Of a stretch of DNA of 64,000 nucleotides, positions 35,573 to 42,759 are shown piece by piece; the first letter of the stretch is position 1; every line of letters starts with the position of its first letter. The stretch covers positions 1,089,914 to 1,153,913 of the forward strand of contig NZ_VTFS01000001.1 of NCBI RefSeq assembly GCF_009671245.1. Reading direction: 5' to 3'. Under the pieces are notes generated by a model. It did no database searches. It saw only the letters and a program-made list of their open reading frames with translations, and was not told where the DNA came from. This stretch comes from Marinicella rhabdoformis (GTDB lineage: Bacteria; Pseudomonadota; Gammaproteobacteria; Xanthomonadales; Marinicellaceae). The position numbers were made by a program, and so were the translations under genes.

Positions 35573-36462
35573 GAACAACTGTGAAAGTCAAATCACTATT
35601 GATGTCCTTGACGCTCACCTTTTCTATCAACACCCACGCCAATGTAGAAAGGGACTATCCCGTCATGAAAGGCCCACTGATGGGACAAAAACCACCCGGC
35701 ATGGTGGCAGAGCCTTTTGCACCAGGTATCATTTCTCAGTCTGGCTGGGATATTGAAGGTGTATTCGCCCCAGGTATGAAAGAATTTTATTTCACCACGC
35801 GCAGCGGCGAAGGACAGCCCATTACCGTTACAGGGTTTCGTCAGCAAGATGGTATTTGGAAAAAGTACTTACAATTCAAAAGAAAAGGTGAAGTCAGCTT
35901 CTCACCAGATGGACAACGCATGCACTTGGCTGAAGGCTATAAAGACCGTGTCGCTGACGGTTGGTCAGATCGCAAAAGCTTGGGCCCTGTTTTTGATCGA
36001 GCAGATTGGGGCATCATGCGCCTTACTGCCTCGGCCAAAGGCACTTATGTCTTTGATGACTATAAAAGTAAAGACGTCATACGAATTTCAACAGTTGAAA
36101 ATGGTCAACGCCAAGCACCCCAACTGATGGGCCCTGAGATAAACAGTGGAGAATGGACCGCACACCCTTTTATTGCACCGGATGAAAGTTACCTGATTTG
36201 GGACAGTGAACGTGAAGGTGGTTTCGGGGACTCTGACCTCTACATCAGTTTCAAGCAAAATGATGGCTCATGGGGCCCTGCCATCAACATGGGTGAACAA
36301 GTAAACTCCGCCGGTTGGGATGCCTATGCGACGGTTACTTCTGATGGAAAATACATCTTGTTCAACCGAACTGTAGCAGAAGGTAATACCGGTATTTATT
36401 GGGTCGATGCCAAGGTTATTGAAACACTCAGGCAGCAAAATCAAATTGAAACAAAGCATTAA
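35569..36462 (+). CDS. Exported PD40-repeat propeller protein
   Basis: Protein of 297 residues with a signal peptide (LLMSLTLTFSINTHA) and PD40/TolB-like blades: VSFSPDGQRMHLAEG, FIAPDESYLIWDSERE and ATVTSDGKYILFNR, about five in all. No enzymatic motif is seen, so it is probably a binding or scaffold protein in the periplasm. The start at 35569 has a GGAGAAC element and overlaps the esterase stop by 4 nt; an in-frame start at 35533 would lie inside the esterase gene. Similar blades occur in the sensor part of the CadC-like regulator at 32432, which suggests a shared ligand, though this is inference. Confidence 0.82.
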   Translation: MRTTVKVKSLLMSLTLTFSINTHANVERDYPVMKGPLMGQKPPGMVAEPFAPGIISQSGWDIEGVFAPGMKEFYFTTRSGEGQPITVTGFRQQDGIWKKYLQFKRKGEVSFSPDGQRMHLAEGYKDRVADGWSDRKSLGPVFDRADWGIMRLTASAKGTYVFDDYKSKDVIRISTVENGQRQAPQLMGPEINSGEWTAHPFIAPDESYLIWDSEREGGFGDSDLYISFKQNDGSWGPAINMGEQVNSAGWDAYATVTSDGKYILFNRTVAEGNTGIYWVDAKVIETLRQQNQIETKH

Positions 36463-36514
36463 AACCATGCATCAATTTTAAAAACGTACTTTAACTGTGC
36501 AATCAAATCACCAG

Positions 36515-37615
36515 TTAAATCTTATCGATATTGACTAGGCGGTATTGGCTTGGCGTTTTATCCGTGTATTGTTTGAATGCCCTGTTGAATGGCCCTAATG
36601 AGTTATAGCCACAATCAAAAGCGATGGTGGCAATGTTCAGGTGGCTATTCTCAGGGTTTTTCAGCATGTTAAGCGCACGGTCTATGCGATACTTATTAAC
36701 CATGTGATTGAAATTTCGGTAATTCAGGGTGTTGGTAATACAACGTGTCACTTTGTATTCTTGCTCATCAATATAATCAGCCAAGTTAGAAACTTTCAGA
36801 TTGGGTTGAGTGAGCAAGGCTTCACTTTCAATCGCTCGAATGACTTTATCAGCGATTAAATTGGCATCACTAACTGAGCTTAATTCATCAGCTGATTTTG
36901 CTAAAGCATGTGTTTCTATCAATTGAGAACGCGAAGATTGAGAAAGCAAAGTACGCAATCGATACGCCACAGCCAAGCGACTGCCAATCATCCCGGTCAA
37001 AGCACAAAACGTCATCAGACCATTGTTCCATTCAGATGCAAACGTTTCAGCTTTTGCACCCATTACCCACAGCACAGCGACAGCAACAATAAAACTGAAG
37101 ACACTCAAAAAAGCAATTCTGAAGCGACGCTCTGGTTTTGAACGAATTTTACTGAAACCATTGAGGGTTTCATTCCAAACATAAACGATTGCGGCTATGC
37201 AGACCAAAGATGTCAAATTATTGAACACCCTAGAGAATTCATTCATCGCGCCGTTACTGCTTGCTTGTGTCATAAGTGCTTCAACGGCCTCTACTGCAAT
37301 AACCACCGGGACAATCCAAACTATTTTCGAATACAAGACCATACTGTCGCGGAAAAGCGCTCGACTCAATAACCAAAACCAAACACAACCCCCTGAGCCC
37401 AACACCATCAAAATTCCAAAAGTAAACCCGCTTGATACTGACAAATATCTGGCCAAAGTACCGCATAAAATACACGTGGCCAAGCACCACCAAATCAATT
37501 TCAAATGCTCTGTTTGTTTGATTTGGCTCACTACTTTTTCAAAAGCAGCCTTCAAATACGAAGTGGATTCTTGGTCTGCAATGAGCTCTTTGTTAACGTG
37601 ATTGGTTCGATTCAT
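36515..37615 (-). CDS. Membrane-bound AraC-family regulator
   Basis: Protein of 366 residues. The first part has a soluble N-terminal tail and about six TM helices (residues 40-235; for example FTFGILMVLGSGGCVWFWLL and ICIAAIVYVW). The C-terminal 100 residues carry an AraC-type double helix-turn-helix (DRALNMLKNPENSHLNIATIAFDCGYNSLGPFNRAFKQYTDKTPSQYR). Such membrane-integrated AraC proteins sense membrane or environmental cues and act directly on DNA. It is divergent from the DUF2306 membrane protein at 37859 across a 243-nt gap, so that gene is a possible target. The ligand is unknown. Confidence 0.9.
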   Translation of the reverse strand: MNRTNHVNKELIADQESTSYLKAAFEKVVSQIKQTEHLKLIWWCLATCILCGTLARYLSVSSGFTFGILMVLGSGGCVWFWLLSRALFRDSMVLYSKIVWIVPVVIAVEAVEALMTQASSNGAMNEFSRVFNNLTSLVCIAAIVYVWNETLNGFSKIRSKPERRFRIAFLSVFSFIVAVAVLWVMGAKAETFASEWNNGLMTFCALTGMIGSRLAVAYRLRTLLSQSSRSQLIETHALAKSADELSSVSDANLIADKVIRAIESEALLTQPNLKVSNLADYIDEQEYKVTRCITNTLNYRNFNHMVNKYRIDRALNMLKNPENSHLNIATIAFDCGYNSLGPFNRAFKQYTDKTPSQYRLVNIDKI

Positions 37616-37858
37616 GTCATTTTTTAATTTTTTACATCTATTACTGGCCGATTTCCAAATCGGCGCGATTTAAACCACCGATTCCAGAAAATGAATGAAC
37701 TGTCCAGCACACAGTTTCAAGTGTAATAAATAATAGCACACCCAGAATGATGCAACAGTATCGTTGGTCATGGAATGATGCCGTAGACGGGTTTTAATCA
37801 AAAAATGACACAGTGACAGTTTAACTTACAGCAAAAAATCATCATTGAGGATTTAAAA

Positions 37859-38692
37859 ATGACGACACAAACATTATCAGGCCCTTGGTGGCTGTCTGAC
37901 TCATTCGCCAAAAAAGCATTGAATGGATCAGCTAAATTTTGGTTCGCAACCGTCTTGGTAGGCCAGGCGATATTTTCATATTACATTGTTATGTTTTATT
38001 ACCTAGCCACAGCAAACCAAGATATAGAGCGATTCAATGAAATCATGCCTGGAGGGTACATACAAGGCGACTTTTGGGGCAACATTGCTGTGGTGGCCCA
38101 TGTGCTGTTGGCCGCCGTTATAACTGTTGGCGGGTTGATACAACTCATCCCCATCATACGCAGTAAATGGCCTGCCATACACAGGTGGAACGGTCGCCTT
38201 TATGTCATGACAGCCCTGGTCATAAGTTTAACTGGCATGTTCATGGTCATTACACGATACGACAAAATAGTCGGCACCTTGATAGGACACACAGCTGTCA
38301 TGATCAACGGTTTCATCATTGTGGTGTGTGCTGTTAAGGCCTTTAAATATGCCCGCATGAGAAAATTTGCGCTACACCGCATTTGGGCGTTGCGTTTGTT
38401 CCTCGCGGCCAGTGGTGTCTGGATGTTTAGGGTCGGTATGATGGCTTGGTTGAGCATTCATGGCAAACCTGTTGGTTTTGACCCAGTCAGTTTTTCAGGA
38501 CCTTTCTTGACTGCGCTTTACGTCACCGTCTATATCCTGCCCTTGTTCTTCTTGGAAATTTACCTGCGTTCACAAAGAAGTCGATCTGTGCCAAAGCAGT
38601 TTTTGACAGCCACTATGGTTATTTTAATCAGCTTCATCATCATACTCGGTGTCTTCGGTGCCGCCATGGGGATGTGGCTGCCAAGAATATAA
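37859..38692 (+). CDS. DUF2306 integral membrane protein
   Basis: Inner-membrane protein of 277 residues with about seven TM helices. Typical DUF2306 features include the PAIHRWNGRLYVMTAL segment (His next to a TM helix) and KFALHRIWALRLFLAASGVWMFRVG, with histidines that could bind haem or metal. Function is not established for the family. The ATG at 37859 has a TGAGGA element. The divergent neighbour is a membrane AraC regulator, and the downstream 395 nt are non-coding. A perfect 7-bp hairpin at 38732-38750 may be its terminator, although no T-run follows. Confidence 0.88.
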   Translation: MTTQTLSGPWWLSDSFAKKALNGSAKFWFATVLVGQAIFSYYIVMFYYLATANQDIERFNEIMPGGYIQGDFWGNIAVVAHVLLAAVITVGGLIQLIPIIRSKWPAIHRWNGRLYVMTALVISLTGMFMVITRYDKIVGTLIGHTAVMINGFIIVVCAVKAFKYARMRKFALHRIWALRLFLAASGVWMFRVGMMAWLSIHGKPVGFDPVSFSGPFLTALYVTVYILPLFFLEIYLRSQRSRSVPKQFLTATMVILISFIIILGVFGAAMGMWLPRI

Positions 38693-38777
38693 GGCTATTC
38701 GCATTAAATGCCATAATATTCGAGCGCTTATTTGAGGTTCAACACCTCAAGATTGAATGAATTGACTTAATTAAGTG

Positions 38778-38810
38778 TAGGTTGGCGCAGAGCGAAGCGA
38801 TGCCCAACCA
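38778..38810. repeat. Imperfect palindromic intergenic repeat
   Basis: TAGGTTGGCGCAG ... GATGCCCAACCA: outer arms GGTTGG-CGCA and TGC-CCAACC pair with one offset around a GAGCGAAGCGA core. It resembles the short TAGGTTGGGC-type intergenic repeats seen in many gammaproteobacterial genomes; only one copy is in this window. Confidence 0.5.
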
Positions 38811-38984
38811 AGCTGGCTTTCTCGACAGCCCTAATTACCTGTTTCATGCGGTCGTAAATTGCGATGGGTTCTGGGTTATCAAGACTTAATATAAATTGGG
38901 TACTAGTGCCTGATGTGCATTAGTGGTAGTGTTCAAATAATGGGTGTTTTTTAACACCCCACTCCGTTATAAACATCAATAAAA

Positions 38985-39020
38985 ATCAAAAGACCACAAA
39001 TTTAATTATTGTCTTTTGAT
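38985..39020 (-). terminator. Terminator of the AT-rich exported-protein cluster
   Basis: Perfect 10-bp stem ATCAAAAGAC / GTCTTTTGAT. On the minus strand it is followed by TTTTATTG, and it lies 67 nt beyond the stop of the 39088 gene. Confidence 0.65.
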
Positions 39021-39087
39021 TCTTATTTTTAGAAACGCCAGCTGTAAATGCCAAATAAAATTATGGCACTGCCTATATTATTTCTTG

Positions 39088-39558
39088 TTACTTTATCATG
39101 CAAAATATAAGTTGCATGAAAGCCTCGTTGCAAGCATCTGCTAGATGATCCAAAATTTCTTCACTCGCACCGTTCTCAATTGCTCTTTGATATACTCCCA
39201 TAATTTGGTCCAAATTATGCCAAAGTCCACCACAACTTCTTTTGCTATAGGTGGAATAAGAGTTGAGATTATAGATTGGTAGTTCTATCTCACCACTAAG
39301 AGGATGTCTCTTTGTTTTAGGATAATATTTATGTTCTATATACTTTTTATCATCTATATAAGTGGTAACAACTCCATTTTCAGCATCAAAAACTGACCTG
39401 TACTTATTTTTTTTAACTAATGATGTATATTCAAATTTACCAACATCTAACCAATTTACCTCTGTACCCTCAGTATGTAACTGACCCACCTCTGCAATAC
39501 CAGCAAATACATTACAACTTAAAACTGTTAAGCATATAAATATAATTTGTTTTTTCAT
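39088..39558 (-). CDS. Hypothetical exported protein (paralogue of 39575-40156)
   Basis: Protein of 156 residues with a signal peptide (IIFICLTVLSCNVFAG). I do not recognise the family. The middle is beta-rich (SLVKKNKYRSVFDAENG, YIDDKKYIEHKYYPKT). The C-terminal third is helical, with RSCGGLWHNLDQIMGVYQRA, then NGAS, then a cysteine and an F-C-M-I-K end. The same order (CG, LDxI, NGxS, a hydrophobic helix, C-M-x-K at the end) occurs in the upstream gene product, so they are paralogues. Codon use is A/T-rich compared with the metabolic genes around, as for the whole 39-42.6 kb patch. Confidence 0.7.
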   Translation of the reverse strand: MKKQIIFICLTVLSCNVFAGIAEVGQLHTEGTEVNWLDVGKFEYTSLVKKNKYRSVFDAENGVVTTYIDDKKYIEHKYYPKTKRHPLSGEIELPIYNLNSYSTYSKRSCGGLWHNLDQIMGVYQRAIENGASEEILDHLADACNEAFMQLIFCMIK

Positions 39559-39574
39559 TTCAACACTCCCTTTT

Positions 39575-40156
39575 TTATTTTCTCATACATGACATTAAAC
39601 TATTCATCGCAAGTATTGCTGCATTCATCAAACTACCAATAATAGGTGATTGTGGGCTAACTCCATTATCAATCAACCCTTCAATTAATATCAAAATATC
39701 GTCAAGAACCTTAAGTTGAGAGCCGCAGCCACGTTTTTCATTGTTGTTTTTGTTGAAAAATATTCTTTCTTTTCCCATTAATTGCAAATCTTTCCCAATC
39801 TTTATATTTTCAGAAGGAAAATATAAAGTACCTGTTTGATAAATATTTTCCTTGAATGTTTTTGTATAATTCAATTCTCCATAGTTATAGTCTATTTCTA
39901 TCAGTAAATTTATGTTTTCACGTTCTACTTCAAAGTCAAGAATTCCAACTTTGCTATATGATACTGATCTCGAAATATAATCATCTGATAGAATTTCTTT
40001 ACCTTTAAATAAGTGTTGTGGTCTTTCATATGAAAAACCTGATAAGCCAGCATCTTCATAGTATGAAGATAATGTAAGGTCTTTTACTGCGTACCCATTA
40101 AATGAACATGCTATTAATAAAAGCATTATTTTGAGCGTTAGTGAGGATTTTTTCAT
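39575..40156 (-). CDS. Hypothetical exported protein (paralogue of 39088-39558)
   Basis: Protein of 193 residues with a signal peptide (IMLLLIACSFNGYA). No family recognised. It has a beta-rich middle and a C-terminal helical part with KRGCGSQLKVLDDILILIEG, a DNGVS turn and an end in SLMSCMRK, matching landmarks of the downstream gene 16 nt away. An in-frame upstream start at 40255 would add 33 residues rich in F and K before the signal peptide; the ATG at 40156 puts the signal peptide first and is preferred. Probably co-transcribed with the downstream paralogue. Confidence 0.68.
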   Translation of the reverse strand: MKKSSLTLKIMLLLIACSFNGYAVKDLTLSSYYEDAGLSGFSYERPQHLFKGKEILSDDYISRSVSYSKVGILDFEVERENINLLIEIDYNYGELNYTKTFKENIYQTGTLYFPSENIKIGKDLQLMGKERIFFNKNNNEKRGCGSQLKVLDDILILIEGLIDNGVSPQSPIIGSLMNAAILAMNSLMSCMRK

Positions 40157-40244
40157 TTGTGTTTCGTTGTTATAAAGTTTAAGTACTTTAAACTTTAAAA
40201 AAATAAATATCAATAATTTACAATTAACATGATCAAAAAAACAC

Positions 40245-40418
40245 TTAACAGCCAATGTGTTTGTCTACTGCGGATCTAACTATGGCTGATACATTCTTTG
40301 GCTCTACATTATTTCGTTTATTAACCAACGCCATATCTTCAAGCTTCTCAAGCACAGATTTATTTATAGTAATAGATGTTGTTACAAGTGTAGTGGTACA
40401 GTGAAATTGGCCACCAAC
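40245..40418 (-). pseudogene. Truncated ribbon-helix-helix (CopG-like) gene without start codon
   Basis: An open frame of 57 codons ends with a typical ribbon-helix-helix domain: TTSITINKSVLEKLEDMA, then a turn, then NVSAIVRSAVDKHIGC. Such domains are usually antitoxins or plasmid/phage repressors. Between the in-frame stop at 40419-40421 and the domain there is no ATG, GTG or TTG, so the initiation region has been lost; the first internal candidate (GTG) lies inside helix 1. No toxin gene is adjacent. It seems to be a remnant left by a rearrangement with the sequence that starts near 40395. Confidence 0.55.
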
Positions 40419-40552
40419 TTAGAGGTGATATATGATATCACTTCGGACAAGAAGGTGACATATTCCAAGGCGGCTGTGCCGAAAAATTGATGAATTACGA
40501 CGACAGTTTGAATGTGTATCGGTTGCAGTAAAAGCATACATCGTTTTATTGT

Positions 40553-40626
40553 AGGATGGGCTCTGCCCATCACATAACTGGAAAACAATAGGGTTATGAT
40601 TTAGCTTTAAGGGCTGAGCCCATCCT
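40553..40626. repeat. Small inverted-repeat element (MITE- or REP-like)
   Basis: A 74-nt element bounded by 16-nt inverted arms AGGATGGGCTCTGCCC and GGGCTGAGCCCATCCT (one mismatch). The left arm also folds on itself (GGGCTCTGCCC). The interior is A/T-rich and non-coding. Only one copy is in the window. Confidence 0.55.
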
Positions 40627-40636
40627 TGTATGCTAC

Positions 40637-41008
40637 TTATTCACAATGCTCAACCAATTTAACATCAACTCTACCATACGGGCTTATTGCTCCAAGTAAT
40701 ATTAAATCCTCAGTATATTGAATAAATTTCCCTCGGACGAAAACACAGTAAAACTTACCTGGAATATACTTTTCTCTTGGCAAAATTTCTAAATCAAATG
40801 CCAAGTCTAAATATATTTCACCTTTAGGAATGTGATATAAAGATATATTTAAGGATTCTGATATGTGCAGATAACCTTTTACAGATATTACATTTCCATC
40901 ATACCTTTCCATAGCTTCAACGACGTCACTAACAAGGTAGTTACCTCTATGGTTAGCACAAGCTGTTATAAAAACAGCAATAGCATATATAACTAAAATT
41001 CTTTTCAT
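40637..41008 (-). CDS. Hypothetical lipoprotein, small beta-barrel type
   Basis: Protein of 123 residues with a lipoprotein signal (AIAVFITAC), so probably membrane-anchored through a lipidated cysteine. The mature part (DVVEAMERYDGNVISVKGYL and, later, YCVFVRGKFIQYTEDLILLG) alternates short strands and resembles an OB-fold-like domain of small lipoproteins, but I cannot name a family. A final cysteine may pair with the one in FYCVFVRG. It lies between the inverted-repeat element and another lipoprotein gene (gap of 59 nt), on the same strand as the rest of the patch. Confidence 0.7.
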   Translation of the reverse strand: MKRILVIYAIAVFITACANHRGNYLVSDVVEAMERYDGNVISVKGYLHISESLNISLYHIPKGEIYLDLAFDLEILPREKYIPGKFYCVFVRGKFIQYTEDLILLGAISPYGRVDVKLVEHCE

Positions 41009-41067
41009 AATTTATTACCTGTTGTTTTTTTAGTTATAGACTTGTGAACAGGCCTATCCATATTTAA

Positions 41068-41694
41068 TTATTCTAAAATAACTCCATGATCTAAATATGC
41101 ATAATCACCTATTACTGAATAGCACTCTGAGTTTCTATAGAATCTTTCATGAATACCCAAAGAAATTGGATTACCAATCTTCTCACCAAGATATTCGTTT
41201 CTTAAATTTAATAAACTTTGAATTTTATTTCCAAGAGAACAAAAGGCGAATCCTTTATCTTTTAAGGAAAATACCAGTTCGGATTCAACAAGGAAATATC
41301 CATCATGTTTTTTTGTCAAAAGCAACAACCATTTAAAGTCATAATCTGCTGTCAACCCATCATACTTTCTTCCAACAAATGGTTGTTCATAATAATGATT
41401 ACAATTTAAAACTTTTATAATTGGGCCATTGATTTCCAACTCCCCTTTAATTTTTTTTATTACTTCAAATTGTGAATTTAACTCAAAATCAGTCATGTTA
41501 CATATCCTCGTATCAGAGTCATCTGTAACCATATGTTCAGCTAAAACTATTTTATAATCTACTTTGTGTTGAAGTTCCAATTTATCTACAGATTTGTGGT
41601 CTTGTGTATATTTCGACTGATTTTTTGAACATGACTGAGTTAAACCCAACAAAAAAATTAAACATAAAGTAATGGTTAAATCATTTCTGTTCAT
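41068..41694 (-). CDS. Hypothetical lipoprotein
   Basis: Protein of 208 residues; the signal peptide ends in a lipobox-like TQSC. The mature part begins with a polar K/Q/D-rich linker and has a beta-rich domain with ICNMTDFELNSQFEVIKKI, DFKWLLLLTKKHDGYFLVESEL and a C-terminal SECYSVIGDYAYLDHGV. Five or so cysteines suggest disulfides after export. No known family was recognised. It is part of the A/T-rich run of exported proteins on the minus strand, with a 59-nt gap to the 40637 gene. No regulatory site was seen. Confidence 0.7.
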   Translation of the reverse strand: MNRNDLTITLCLIFLLGLTQSCSKNQSKYTQDHKSVDKLELQHKVDYKIVLAEHMVTDDSDTRICNMTDFELNSQFEVIKKIKGELEINGPIIKVLNCNHYYEQPFVGRKYDGLTADYDFKWLLLLTKKHDGYFLVESELVFSLKDKGFAFCSLGNKIQSLLNLRNEYLGEKIGNPISLGIHERFYRNSECYSVIGDYAYLDHGVILE

Positions 41695-41843
41695 TATCTT
41701 TTCCTATTCATCAGGTGACGGTACTAAATTAGTTAGCAGATTACTTAGCACACTTCGACTTAATTGCCATACCTATGTTAGATTTTTTGTTAGTTTAATG
41801 CCTGTCCTTGATCTCCCTAATGCCAACGTTGGGTACTGAGGTG

Positions 41844-41981
41844 CTACTCTTTCAAGAATTTGATAGGTCGATCTTCAAGAAGTTTTTTATCTTTTGACTC
41901 CTTAACAACACTTATTTCTGCTGTAAATGCTGTGGTGACAAACACATACAGCATTGTCATTGACATCATAACTTTTATCAT
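41844..41981 (-). CDS. Short exported peptide, 45 residues
   Basis: Small ORF of 45 codons: MIKVMMSMTMLYVFVTTAFTA is replaced here by its key features, namely Lys at 3, a hydrophobic run at 4-18 and a likely cleavage after TAFTA. The mature tail is about 24 charged residues (SVVKESKDKKLLEDRP). An A-rich region without a strong Shine-Dalgarno precedes the ATG. It lies between two lipoprotein genes of the same strand, 34 nt after the 42016 gene, and could be co-transcribed. It may be a genuine small secreted peptide or the surviving start of a decayed exported protein. Confidence 0.45.
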   Translation of the reverse strand: MIKVMMSMTMLYVFVTTAFTAEISVVKESKDKKLLEDRPIKFLKE

Positions 41982-42015
41982 TTATTTTTTTCTTTTGGCG
42001 CTAATAAAGGGGCGA

Positions 42016-42636
42016 TTATTCAATCTCTTTTAACCTGAGCATGAGTTTTCCAGTGGGAGACCTTTCAAGCTTGATGTTTGCACCACTTCCTGGCATATAA
42101 TAAACATTATTTCCCACGTTATACGAAATCATTGTGGGGGGTATATTTGCATAGTTGTCACCTTCTTCAAATTGAGCAGTAAAAACTACCATGTATTTTG
42201 AATCAGGTGAAATTTTAAACAATCCCTTCATATTTGCATTCTGCTCCCCAAATAAATTTGAATTAACAAACCGTAAATTTAAGGAAAACACTTCTAAAAC
42301 TCGGTGATTCTTATCTAAAGTCATAAATATGGGGTCAAAATACTGTCCAATCATCATGCCATTAAAGTAACTTTTCGCTTCAAAATACTTGCCTTCGAAG
42401 TCAGGCAACTCGAACGCTGAAAAATAACTTTTTGTTTCACCAAACCTAAATGCTGGTGACTCAGAGTCAATTTTAAATTTGTTTTTCTTTGTAGGATGAA
42501 ATTCTAGGTATGGCAATTCGCTTAGATCATCACAACAAACTGTCTTTGAATTCAATGAATCATGCTGTTTAACCAGCGGTTTGGCACAAGATTGAAGAAA
42601 AACCGCCAAAAATAGGATGTATATTTTAAATTTCAT
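42016..42636 (-). CDS. Hypothetical lipoprotein
   Basis: Protein of 206 residues with a lipoprotein signal (ILFLAVFLQSCAKP). The mature sequence has a CC pair (KTVCCDDLSELPYLEF) and strand-rich blocks: FSAFELPDFEGKYFEAKSYF, VFSLNLRFVNSNLF, MKGLFKISPDSKYMVVFTAQFEEG and YNVGNNVYYMPGSG. The ISPDSKYMVVFTA piece looks like a PD40/TolB-type blade, so a small propeller-like or sandwich domain is possible. No family is named. First gene of the minus-strand exported cluster; upstream lies the nrdB terminator. Role unknown. Confidence 0.7.
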   Translation of the reverse strand: MKFKIYILFLAVFLQSCAKPLVKQHDSLNSKTVCCDDLSELPYLEFHPTKKNKFKIDSESPAFRFGETKSYFSAFELPDFEGKYFEAKSYFNGMMIGQYFDPIFMTLDKNHRVLEVFSLNLRFVNSNLFGEQNANMKGLFKISPDSKYMVVFTAQFEEGDNYANIPPTMISYNVGNNVYYMPGSGANIKLERSPTGKLMLRLKEIE

Positions 42637-42701
42637 TTTGTTTAGATATTTGAATTTAAAGAATCAGAATCAGTAGCTTCATATTCATTATTACTAATTT
42701 T

Positions 42702-42733
42702 GAAAAAAAACCCGACACATTTCTGACCGGGCT
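42702..42733 (-). terminator. Terminator after nrdB
   Basis: On the minus strand, GCCCGG ... TCGGG forms a short GC stem around GTCAGAAATGTG and is followed by eight T residues. It lies about 27 nt after the nrdB stop. Confidence 0.7.
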
Positions 42734-42759
42734 TTGTCTTTTATACACTTAATACTTCA

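Larger units (their letters stand above)
38693..39087. other. Gene-free stretch with several hairpins
   Basis: About 395 nt without a credible ORF. It holds a hairpin at 38732-38750 (TTGAGGT / ACCTCAA), an imperfect palindromic repeat at 38778-38810, a perfect hairpin at 38942-38959 (GGGTGTT / AACACCC with a TTTT loop) and the terminator at 38985-39020. It marks the boundary between ordinary genes and the AT-rich patch. Confidence 0.6.

Noticed and set aside
32432-36462. Siderophore utilisation locus based on the Fes-like esterase
   Set aside because: No TonB receptor, siderophore transporter or synthesis gene is nearby; the esterase family is broad.
40395-40552. Insertion sequence end in the scar region
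   Set aside because: Only short broken frames are seen; no transposase, terminal repeats or target duplication could be identified, so no element is called.
40382-40588. 68-codon minus-strand ORF
   Set aside because: It runs across the scar region and into the left arm of the inverted repeat, with no domain, no ribosome binding site and biased composition.
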